Shown: piece by piece, positions 51,517-61,936 of the stretch
How the letters are laid out: every line of letters begins with the position of its first letter
How positions within the stretch are numbered: the first letter of the stretch is position 1
Assembly: GCF_040054535.1 (NCBI RefSeq)
Contig: NC_090794.1
Span: 5,509,001 to 5,573,000 of the forward strand
Length of the DNA: 64,000 bases
Direction: 5' to 3'
Source of the DNA: Antennarius striatus
Lineage: Eukaryota > Chordata > Actinopteri > Lophiiformes > Antennariidae
Made by a program: the position numbers and the translations under genes
Notes under the pieces: model-generated
What the model saw: only the letters and a program-made list of their open reading frames with translations
Databases searched by the model: none
Told to the model about the DNA's origin: nothing

Positions 51517-54500
51517 TCATCTGGCTATGCTGAGCCTGGGCGCGTCAGGCACGAGTCTGGACTTGCTGGCATCCAGATGATGGTACTCTTCAATCAGAGA
51601 ACTGAGGGAGCTGATGGCTTCTGAGAAAACGCTCTGCTCCATTCCATCGACATGTAGGTAGTGGTGTAAATGAGCCTTGAAAAAACAGAGAGTTGAAAGT
51701 GCTGTTATGTTTTAATTCAGACATATTTCAATATGACTTTGGTTCCTTTTTCATTCTTTAAAGAGAACATGTTGAAAAACACAGTCAAATCAATACGATC
51801 AACTAAAATACTCACGTTTCACAAGAACACTATATTTAAAACTTCCACAATGATGGAAATGACTTTAAGCGTACCTTCTTCCTGTACAGCTTGGTGAAGC
51901 GGTCTCTCAGCTCCATGAATGTGGGCTTCACACAGGTGCTGTTGGCCAACGCTAACAGGGAGTGGGAATGACCCACGGGTGGGACCGAACACATCCCAGT
52001 CTTCCAACCCTCCTGGTTCCAGGAGACGAAGGGCAGCGAGGGTTTCAACCTAGAGCAGGGAGGACAGTACATATCAGTGCATGCTTGGAAAGACAATCAA
52101 ACATTCATGTGTGGTTCTACATAATCTGGAATTTCTAATCACCTTCTACAAACACTGAGTGATAAGGGAAATGTTGAAATATTTTCTAATTGTACAAATC
52201 TACTAAATTGACCTCCGGGTCAATTTAGTGGAGAGTTGAAATATAAACATGTTGGTCTGCATACTGTGGCTGAGGTGCTCTATGCGCTATACTTCTATTA
52301 TCTATCTTTAATAACTTATAACTTCCTATGATTTAAATATTGAGGTTCACAAAATATCTGTCACACTTTCAACAGATGCTTTCAAATATGATCTGTTGTC
52401 CAATCTGTTTTGCTTGTTGGAATTTTTTGCTGGATGAACAACTGCAGATTTGTCAAAATACTTGATGGTTTCGTTTTCATCAGAAATTGGTTTCTTTAAG
52501 AAACAGGCCATCAAAATCAACATCAGTACATCCAATAAGTCTTTGCTTTTCCTCCTCCTGTAGTCAGACACTAATACATGGTCACACAGCAGCTTCTGTT
52601 TCACTTTCTCTTGACAAGCTGCCATACAAAACAAGGTCTGCAGGGAAGGGGGTTGTAGAGATTCCTGAATGGACCAGTCATGAATCCTTGCTGTTGGCAC
52701 TGAATAGCTGCAGTATTTGGGAGAGTGAGGGTCATCTGTGGGCTTTATCAGGGCAGGTATATCTACTGACTGGCTGGTTTTGGAGCATGAGGAGAAATAC
52801 CTTTCGATGTTCCTGCGGAGGTCAGACACCTGTACGTTTCCCCTGACCATGAGGGCACAGGCCAAGTAGAGGCTGTGCTTTGGGTCGGCTCGGATCAGCT
52901 GGTGGTCCTTACTGAAGGCGTCGCTGAACATCTGATCCAGTCTAGAGGGCACAGAGACAAACTGATCACAAGCCATTTCAAATATGCTCAAAGTTGTTCC
53001 CGTATACTACATCAAGATTGTTTGTCCAGCTCATATCTGCGCTGGCTTTTGTTGATTATAGAGGGTCAATGAAGAAACATCACTTTTATTTATCTCTACA
53101 TATTCTCAAAAGATATTTTTAGCAACACCCAGCTCTGCATTCAGACAGTCAGATATATTCACGGTGCAGCCGCCACACTTTCTGACCAATCAGCATCTCC
53201 TATGGTTGAATGAGGCCCATATGGCTCACACAAGGCCACTTTCATAGCAGTTGTTGTTGGGAAGGAGGTGGATCAAATGGTGCTTTTCCTGAAACCTAAA
53301 TCTGAAGTTTCCATCAACCACATGACCAAATGAAGGCTGTCTTTGTGGTGCCTGTTGTTCAAATGATGGCCCTGATCACACCAAAACAGCAGCTGTTTCT
53401 ATATTCACGTCAAAACGAGGAACATGCAAAACCACCTCTGATCTAAGGGTAAATGCTTGTTTTTACAATGAATGACTCTTAATTAAAAAAGATGAAACAA
53501 ACAGCTGTCAGATAGAAATAGCAGAAGTGACTGCTAGGTAGTAGACCTCCTGGGGGGGACGCTGACATCTGCTAATGTGTAGAGAGGGGTGAGGCTGGGC
53601 ACCAGGTAGTGTAAACGAGGGAAGGGAACCAAGTTCATGGCAATCTCGTTCAGATCCATGTTGAGAGATCCCTCAAAACGAGCTGAGCTGCAAAACAGGG
53701 AACCCAGAGGAAAGCATTATTACATTTAGAGCCGTTTTTATCTCTTCGCCTGTGTAACAGACCAAACAGGTATTTTTTGAGAATTACCAAACTTTCTCAG
53801 TCTTTTGTTTCCCTTGTCGAACTGGTTTGTCATGTATTTATTACATAGAAGAATCTGATGAGATAAACAATACAGGCTGTACCTGTATTGTTTTAGGTAT
53901 ACGTGGAAAAACCACTGATCAAGTGATCAGATACTGATTGACTTAAACAATGAAATTAAATCAATCTCACACATAAAACCCCCCAATAAGTATTGCGCCA
54001 AGAAATAAAATAAGATTGTGAGACAAAGCCCTTTTCATTAAACAGTGATACTATACCTGGTAATATTGAGAAGAAGGTTAGCTACAATGTTATTCATGGC
54101 ATCAAATGGCCTCTCTGTCCCACTGAGGCCACCCAGTCCAGAGATGATGGTGGAGTCTCTCTTGATCGCTGCTCCTGGCTTTCCACCATGAGACATATGA
54201 TTAATTTTGTCCACAATGTCAACCAGTGACTAGAAGGGAAGAAAAGAGGGGAAGAAATTGATTAACAGTGCATAGAAACAATGGCATGTATTAAAAATAA
54301 GCAAACCTGGTTTTCCACTGGCAAAACACAATCGGCATGCTCTGTGAGCTCCCTCATGGCCAGGACACTGTTGTATGGAGACGTGATGACATCATCCTCT
54401 GCTGATGGATAGATGGCTGTGACAATGCGACACACATCAGGGAACTCCTCCTCCAGGAGGCTCAGCACCCTGGTCCCCAAACCGGAACCCGTTCCTCAAA

Positions 54501-57362
54501 TGCAAGATCAGTGCATTAGCTTCTTACTGTAACACATCTCCTCTAGTGTCATGCACCCGATATCTGTAATCAGCACATAAATCTGTAGGAACTAGCTTAC
54601 TTCCTCAAAGATAAATCACAACACGTGGACATGCAAGTATGTAAGTCGTACATAAATTATGGCTCTAATCATGAATACTGCTACGACATGCTGAATACGA
54701 CATACTGCTGATGACCAAATAAAGGCTTGTCAGAGTATTTTGGGTCAAGGTCAGTGTCGCACCTCCTCCCATAGAGTGAATTAGAAAGAAGGACTGCAGA
54801 CAGTCACAGTGTTCTGCTGCCGTCCTCAGCTTATCCACTATCTGCTCCCTGTAGTCTGAACCATACGTCATGTGTCCGGCTGCCCTGCAGGATGAAAAAG
54901 CATGTAAAAACAGAGGACTATGGAGTAAAACAATTTTATGAATTTGAGCTGCAAGTTAGGGGAAAATATGTGTTAGAGAGGCTTTACACAGGACAAACAA
55001 AACAGCAAATTCCATCTTCAGCTTTAAAGATAGTAAAAATCGAATACATAAAACTCTACATGTTGTGTGACAAAGATACAAACAACCAAAAAGAGATTCA
55101 GATCAAGTCTGTATAACCTAATAGCACATGTACAGTAACTGATTGCGAAAAAAGTTCTAAACGTTTGGTGGGTTTTCATCAGTTGCTTCTAGTCATGTTA
55201 TCCTGTCTATCTCTCACCAGTTGTTGCCTGAACCTGACACATCTGTGAGGAGCTGAGTGCTGTCAAACACTTCTCTCAATGGCCCCTGTAGGATCTCATT
55301 GACCACACCCTCCTCCATGTCCACCAGCACCGCCTGTGGATTCAAAGATTTCACTTTGAAGGCAGCACAAATAAGCTGCTTTTATCACATTCTGAAAGCA
55401 CTGGTTGCACCCCTGCCATCATTCCATAACTTTTCTTTGGAATCATAGCAATGGGATGCCAAACCAAACCCTGACCTTGACCCTAACTTAAAAATAAGCC
55501 GGTACCCCTGTGAAGATGAGAAGTTCAAAACATTCTTTCAAGCTGTTTTCTGGTAATGGGCATAACTTACCCTGGCCTTTAGATATTGGATTCTCCCACC
55601 AACACTGCAGGCTCCTCCATCATGTTTCCTGAGAAAGCAGAAGAGACGGCAAATATAGACAATCTCCCTTAGCATGGAGGCACATGTCTCAAATCATATA
55701 GCAGCTAGTGGATGAAAGAACATGTGATTACCTTGAATCTACATTTCGGAAAAAGCTGCTGAGTGCTTCATCGTACAGTCCTTTCTGAAAGGGCCAGAAA
55801 ACACAGGGTATAAAAGTCGTGCTTACGAGTAATAGTAGCTGACAAAAATCTCATTTTAAAAGTAATTGTACAACAAAAAGGAGGAGCATGATTCATGTTT
55901 TTACAACTGATATTACTGAGTACAGTGCTATCATAACTTATTGCTATCACAGTTGTAATAAACCTATTATCTACCAATCTCACTTTTTAATGTGAGATCT
56001 TTTTTCTACCAATCTCAATGTCCAATAATTACTTGCTTCAAGTATGCATCTGTAACAAATAACTGCTGCTTGTCAAATACTGTAAACAAAATCAATGTAG
56101 CTTTATTTTATGTATTGATTTGGTACAAATGTATTATTAACTGATAACATAAAACACATTTCCCATTATCAGGCTGATATCAGTGAAATATTTGTGGGGC
56201 ATCTTTTATTAAAAGGGCTACACTGATTGAGCAAACAAGAATTTTATTATTTCAATTTGTAAAACGTGACATGTAAAACATTACATTTATAAAATGCACT
56301 CATTCAATTAATGCATGTGTGGCAATGACAATAATACTATCTTCTACAGTGGCAAATAACTATTTACTGACAAATCTGTACATTTTTTTCATTAATTACT
56401 TTTGAAAATTAGACATCAAATTACACTTGATTGCCCAAAATTTATATTATGATAGAGGATAAACTCCTATTCAGCTTGTCCCATTGGAGGTCGCCACAGC
56501 ATATCGTCCTTTTACCATTTTAGATGAACACTCATGTTTGTTTGTTTGCAGTTTTTTCCCGCCGGAAGCCCTTCCTGCCACAACCTTCTGCATTTATCTG
56601 GGCTTGGGACAAGGCTGCAGTTGACTTCTGCTTGACCACTGAGCTACATCCCGGGCATTACATTATGACAGAGGGAAAGTCCATATTCTCACACTCACAA
56701 AAAAAGGTAGACTCGACAAATGTTTGAATATTTTGAAAAGAAATTATTTGAAAAACATTTTTGTCAGTTAATATACTCGACTAATCAGATTAGCCCTTAG
56801 TTAAAAAATAAACAATTGACCTGTCAAATGTCCTGCAGGTTTAAACGTGAAGACTGGCAGGTAAAGGATGTGTGACAGTAAATATCACTCGAGTGAAATT
56901 ACAAGTGAAGACCTTGAAAACAACTAAATGTTTACCTAAAGGTTGTAGCTGGTGAAAGATACAGAAAATTCAAGGTGCGTAATTACATTGCAGGTACTTT
57001 GGTATTGTTTATGCATGCTTACTTTGTTGACATGGGCATGTTCTCGGAGAGCAAGATCCCAAAACCTGCAGCCAATCTGGTTGCCGCACTGTCCAACTGA
57101 AGGACACCGTAATTAATAGTTACAGGGGAAATCAGAGATGAGAATGAAACACTAGAATAATTAAATTCACGTTAGAACAAACCCTAAACCAATTGAAGAA
57201 ACAGACCAGCTTTGACCTTTTACTCATTCAATGCTACAACTACTGTACTACATGACAGCTAGCTCTAACAGCTAGTAATCGTTCGTGGGCAGACCACGAA
57301 CGATTACTTCTCAGAGGTGCACTCGAGCTTCACTCACCTTGGACAACGACTGACTGTGTCAT
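51517..57362 (-). CDS. tube1: TUBE1: epsilon-tubulin
   Basis: Twelve exons: 57338-57362, 57023-57096, 55732-55784, 55571-55628, 55218-55333, 54763-54884, 54307-54494, 54057-54229, 53547-53687, 52801-52941, 51875-52049, 51517-51675. They give 474 residues (human 475). Landmarks: MTQSVVVQVGQCGNQIGCRF at the N-terminus, YDEALSSFFRNVD, the GTPase loop SMGGGTGSGLGT (split by an intron inside GGG), SPYNSVLAMREL, RLDQMFSDAFSKDHQL, and SWNQEGWKTGMCSVPPVGHS. It ends PRLSIAR where human ends PRLSIAM. Epsilon-tubulin is needed for triplet microtubules in centrioles and basal bodies. It is head to head with dnal1. The intron after 52801 stays open in frame to 52347. Confidence 0.97.
56459..56660 (+). mobile_element. 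Teleost dispersed-repeat fragment in TUBE1 intron 2
   Basis: Contains GGTCGCCACAGCATATC and, farther on, GCCGGAAGCCCTTCCTG with CTGCATTTATCTGGGCTTGG. Both match blocks I recall from a common fish repeat (CGCCGGATGCCCTTCCTG..., ATTTATCCGGGCTTGG). Family not certain; no coding capacity. Confidence 0.55.
57274..57308. repeat. Perfect 15-bp inverted repeat just inside TUBE1 intron 1
   Basis: Arms 57274-57288 (AGTAATCGTTCGTGG) and 57294-57308 are exact reverse complements around a 5-base loop. The hairpin starts about 30 bases from the exon 1 donor, in an otherwise unstructured stretch. Confidence 0.9.
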
Positions 57363-57719
57363 GGCGTTACCAATATATACACTACTTTAATACATCGACT
57401 AAAGACATAATTTGTCTTCACACTTGTCCAGAATGGTTTAATGAAACCGCTTTTGGACAATTAGTTCCAACTCGATTTCGAAACCATGTTAAACTCGCGC
57501 CTCCATCAGATTTGGTCGAGTGTTGATGACGTTGTATTCATCGCGTGCCGCTCGCTCAGAGCAGGACTGAATAAAACTACAGATGTATAAACAATACGAA
57601 CTCTGGTACTGTATTTTCTCAAACAGCAAGAAATAATTAATTTAGATAAATCTGGTAATTTACTTCCTTCTCAAATAAACGGCGTTTGCTAAAATGGGGG
57701 TCAGACGCAGATACTCTAC

Positions 57720-57731
57720 TGCGCACGCGCA
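57720..57731. promoter_or_regulatory. NRF1 consensus site
   Basis: TGCGCACGCGCA fits the palindromic NRF1 consensus YGCGCAYGCGCR at every position, 58 bases upstream of the dnal1 ATG. Confidence 0.7.
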
Positions 57732-57749
57732 AACTGTATGCTGCCTGTC

Positions 57750-57763
57750 AGTGCCATAGCAAC
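57750..57763. promoter_or_regulatory. RFX X-box-like motif
   Basis: AGTGCCATAGCAAC matches 11 of 14 positions of the ideal palindromic X-box GTTGCCATGGCAAC, with a near-perfect right half (AGCAAC). RFX factors drive ciliary genes through this element, and both flanking genes are ciliary. It lies 26 bases before the dnal1 ATG, so it may be transcribed. Confidence 0.7.
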
Positions 57764-57789
57764 CAGTGTGGACACCAGCCGTCTGAATA

Positions 57790-59042
57790 ATGGTGAGTAT
57801 TCACCTAGTCAGGTCAAGTTAGTATTATTTTTTTAACCAATTCATACCATCTTAAACGTAACGTTCTATGAGAACATTCAGTGACTTCGCTCTGGATGAC
57901 CTGACATGCAATACAGCGGTCGTATGAGCTAACACTGATTATTTAATTAGCTTGTTAGCTAACCTTAATGTCTAATCTTTTTACACAGCGTTTGAAACTG
58001 GCTAACGCGTGTGTGTCTGTGTCTGTGTGCATTAGGTGCAAATTAAATACATGTTTCCTCATCGAGGAGGGAGTGAACCAAAACTAACGAATGACTTGAA
58101 GCTTAGTGAAAGTGTGTTTTGCGATTATTACAATGTTGTTAGCTCCCCTATTGTACTGTTTTGTTGCTGATAACATGATCCAACCTTTTCCTGTTTTATT
58201 CGATGTGGTGATTTGTCTCCAGGCTAAAGCAACAACGGTGAAGGAAGCACTGACCAAATGGGTAAGCATGATATAGAATTATTGATTGTGTAATATATTG
58301 AAACTATGGATGGAGGTTGATTGTGTATTCCTATATTTGCGACTTAGTTGTGATTACATATTCTGATTTGTCACTGTGTGTGTGTGCAGGAGGAAAAATC
58401 AGGGGAAAAAGTGAGTGAGACTAAAGCCATCAAACTTTATGGTCAGATTCCTCCTATAGAAAAGATGGATGCTTCTCTCTCCACACTCACCAACTGCGAG
58501 TGAGTCCTGTAATGACACAAAAACATTTCTCAACAGATTAGCAGACACAGTAATATCAGCAGCAGCATGAATGAATGAATGAGTTCACATATTTAATGAC
58601 CCAATGAATGAATAAACCAAATGGACCTCAATAAGATGCATTTATTTTATTTTTTTAAAATCTTTGTGTGTGTTTGTTTTCTTATTAAAGTGTCCGCAGG
58701 TAATATAAAAATGGCATATAAATTAATCTCTTAAAACAATAAAAATATCTTCTTCATTACAGGAAGCTGTCTCTCTCCACAAACTGCATTGAGAAAATAA
58801 CAAATCTGAATGGCCTAAGTGAGTGAAAATGACATTAGTTTTATCACACACAAACCCTTTGTTCAATGATAGAAAAGTGGCATTTGTCATTTTATATCGT
58901 TTCAGAGAATTTAAGGATTTTGTCCTTAGGCAGAAATAACATAAAGGCCCTCAGTGGTCTGGTAAGTTAGAATAAACTAATCTGGTTCTCCAAATGCTTT
59001 TTTATAGCTCTTATTTCATCTTACCTGGTGGTGATGCTTGTC

Positions 59043-59109
<67 letters not shown>

Positions 59110-59996
59110 CGCGCACGTGTTTGTATACAGGAGGCAGTCGGGGACACATTAGAAGAATTGTGGATATCTTATAACTTGATAGAGAAGCTGAAGGGGATCC
59201 AGTGCATGAAGAACCTCAAAGTCCTCTACATGTCCAACAACTTGGTCAAAGAATGGGGTAAGTCTCCTTTACAAATGCAGTAAAGTGTCACACTGAACAC
59301 TTTTTTGAGGTCTGTAAAGGTTTCCAATGTATTACCAACAATTTATTATTGATTTAATTTCATTCATTCATTCATTTTCTGCCGCTTCATCCGCCATAGC
59401 GGGTCACGGGGAGCTGGAGCCTATCTCAGCTGGCATAGGGCGTGAGGTGGGGGACACTCCGGGCATGACGCCAGTGGACCGCAGATTGATTTAATTTAAT
59501 GCCGTCATTTACTTGTGTTGAAGCTCTCTCAAGACATTGATTGTCTTGTTGTTTAATGTGTTATCTGTGTTGTGAAGGAGAGTTTGTGAGGCTAGCTGAA
59601 CTGCCATGCCTTGTAGACCTGGTATTTGTTGGAAATCCTCTGGAGGAGAAGCACTCAGCTGAGGGAAATTGGATGGATGAAGCCTCAAAAAGACTACCTA
59701 ATCTAAAGAAACTAGATGGTAAGACATAAATAAATGCAGTGACATTGCACTTCTTAATAATTTCTGAATTAATTAAAAAGAACTGGTCTCACTTGATTTT
59801 AGTAAATCAGCCGAGACCAGGGCCCTATCACAGTCACTTAGAAAATATCCCATCTTCCCCACTGTTTATACCAAATTATCTTCCCAGGTAATGTTTTAGA
59901 GATAAATTAGGAATGACATGTTGAAGTCTGTTTTCCTGTTTTGCAGGAACTCCACTCATTAAACAGGAAGAGGATGAAGGAGATGGAGAGAGCTGA
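57790..59996 (+). CDS. dnal1: DNAL1: axonemal dynein light chain 1 (LRR protein)
   Basis: Eight exons: 57790-57792, 58223-58261, 58390-58499, 58763-58818, 58906-58961, 59131-59257, 59578-59718, 59947-59996. They give 193 residues (human 190). Exon 1 contributes only the ATG, directly followed by [58 protein letters not shown] and [16 protein letters not shown] are nearly identical to human DNAL1. The fold is a small leucine-rich repeat barrel that binds the motor domain of the gamma heavy chain of outer-arm dynein and tethers it to microtubules in motile cilia. It ends with an acidic EEDEGDGES tail. Intron 5 carries a long TG tract near its acceptor. Confidence 0.97.
59048..59106 (+). repeat. 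TG microsatellite beside the DNAL1 exon 6 acceptor
   Basis: About 29 TG units followed by ACGCGCGCACG. The tract ends 24 bases before exon 6 (59131), where a pyrimidine tract would normally be. Confidence 0.95.
59365..59490 (-). mobile_element. LINE 3'-end fragment in DNAL1 intron 6
   Basis: CATTCATTCATTCATTTTC followed by GCTTCATCCGCCATAGCGGG, GGGGAGCTGGAGCCTATC and CATAGGGCG. This matches the common fish LINE 3' end read on the plus strand from its tandem tail inwards, so the element lies on the minus strand. The family (L2/Maui or related) is from memory. Confidence 0.65.
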
Positions 59997-60797
59997 GAAG
60001 CGCATCTGAAAACCCATAATGTCCTAAAGAGTCTTTTTCTTTTTATCCCTCTGACTGAAATGATGGTACAGGTATGAGTGTGGACACTTAATTTTTAATG
60101 TGATTCTCAAGAACATTCTGCCCTCAACTGTTCTAACACAAATTAACCATGATGAGTACTATTGGCTTCTGATATTTTTTTTATGTTTTTTTTTTTTTTT
60201 ACAAATAATTGTTTTCAGTTTTCTATAGAAAAATGACTTTAAGATGACTCTGGAGATTGGTTATCTTCATCATAGCACACATCCATGAAGATATCCACTC
60301 CTCAAAAAAGGAATGGAGGATAAATTGGACACTGATGCATTTGTTTTATAAGGCTGTGAACATTTTTGTCATTCAAGTCATGGCTGATACCCTGGCTGAT
60401 CATTTGTTTGATAATTTTCTCAGGGGTTGGAGTGGGGATATGTGATCTCCTGATGATTCTAACTTTACTCAGTAAAGGTGCTCACCCTTGTAGGAAGGGA
60501 TTTTCAGCAGCATGTCCTAACAAGCACAACAACAGATATACAGAATCTTTGAGAAGTGTCTTGAATTTGGGACCAAAAAGGGATTTACAAGCTGTTCATT
60601 GATGAAATAACATGATTGGCACTTTTGCTATTTGCAGCATTTTATATTGTCAAAATGTGAAGTACCGGTATATAAAATTTAATTTTAATTATCCTTTTTT
60701 GGACCAAAAACACTGATTTTTTATATAATGTGCTACATTAACCTGTGTTTATCTGAGTTTTTAAACTTTATGTTTTTAACCTTAAAGAACAACGTAG

Positions 60798-60804
<7 letters not shown>

Positions 60805-60850
<46 letters not shown>
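60805..60850. repeat. CA microsatellite
   Basis: About 20 CA units between dnal1 and lama4, ending ACGCACAAACAC. Confidence 0.9.
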
Positions 60851-60851
<1 letters not shown>

Positions 60852-61540
60852 AACACACTTAACTGACCAAAACGCATAATGTGTTGTCTGAGATTCCCTT
60901 GGCTCTACTCTATAATGATTAAGTCATATTGTCATATTTAAATGTTACTTCATACTTCATGCTATACCAAGTAAATTTCTCAGTTTGAGATCAATAAATT
61001 ATGTTAAATATAAATTTATCATGTTAAAAGCTAACATAAATGTCCAATATTATGCAGTCTAATTTATTTTTAAAGGTAAAGGTTTGTAATGAATCCAGTA
61101 TTAATACATGTAGCAAATCTATCACTGGCGTCTGTGTAATGATTCTCATGTTTGAAGTTATTTTTAGCATGTTTCTGTGTACAATTTTGAGATGTGTTTT
61201 TAAAAGATTCTTAATATTTGAAATAAATGCTACTCCATGCCAGTTGAACCTTGTCACTTGAAATATACTGTAATGGCAATATTGGTAATATTTGAGAGTA
61301 CTTCTGCGTTACTGAAGCATTTATAGCTTCTAATAACATTTAGACTTTTTTACTCTTAAGATTCTTTAAGGAAATGTTACTGATCATAGTGTTATTATAC
61401 TACTTAGGGTGTATTTTAAAATGGTGACATTGCAACATTGATCCTTTTCAAAGATACAGTGGTACAGGAGCTTATAAAGCTTCAGTTAAAAAGAAAAGAA
61501 AAACAGGACAAAAACCAAGCTTGCGTGGATGTAAAATATT

Positions 61541-61546
61541 TTTATT
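61541..61546 (-). terminator. Candidate polyadenylation signal for LAMA4
   Basis: AATAAA on the minus strand about 390 nt past the lama4 stop, within a T/A-rich stretch. Confidence 0.45.
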
Positions 61547-61936
61547 ATTTATCAGAATTAAATCAGTAAAAAAAAAACAATTTGGAACACGAGGTTGTAC
61601 ATAAGGCCTGAAGCGGAGACTGACTAGTGAGGTCTGACTGGACACACTACAGGTTCCTCAGGAAGGTTGTGGAATTCAAATGTGTTCATTTCCTTTCATT
61701 GATGTTTTTTTATTCTGATTAAGCTTCAAATTTGTGGGATTTGGTCGTATTCTCAGTGTGAGAAGCTCACACGTATAAAATAAAAGTAGCAAATTACAGT
61801 AAAAGACACAAAGACAGACATGATAGAAAAAGAGAACAGTGGTGATATTTCTCTTAATGGTTACGTTTAACAAAGTGGTCTGTACTGGGTTTGGTCAGTG
61901 CTGTACTGGGAGATGGTGACGGCGCGGACAGATGTG

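Larger units (their letters stand above)
57363..57789. promoter_or_regulatory. Bidirectional promoter between tube1 and dnal1
   Basis: 427 bp separate the two start codons of head-to-head genes. The dnal1 side holds an NRF1-type site and an X-box-like site (separate entries). There is no obvious TATA box. CpGs are more frequent here than in the flanks. Confidence 0.75.
59997..61936. other. Convergent region between dnal1 and lama4
   Basis: AT-rich, with 3' UTRs of both genes and no other gene. AATAAA for dnal1 occurs at 60993-60998 and 61222-61227. A CA microsatellite lies at about 60805-60850. Confidence 0.55.

Noticed and set aside
59997-61936. FAM229B, which lies between TUBE1 and LAMA4 in human
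   Set aside because: No matching coding exon was found on either strand.
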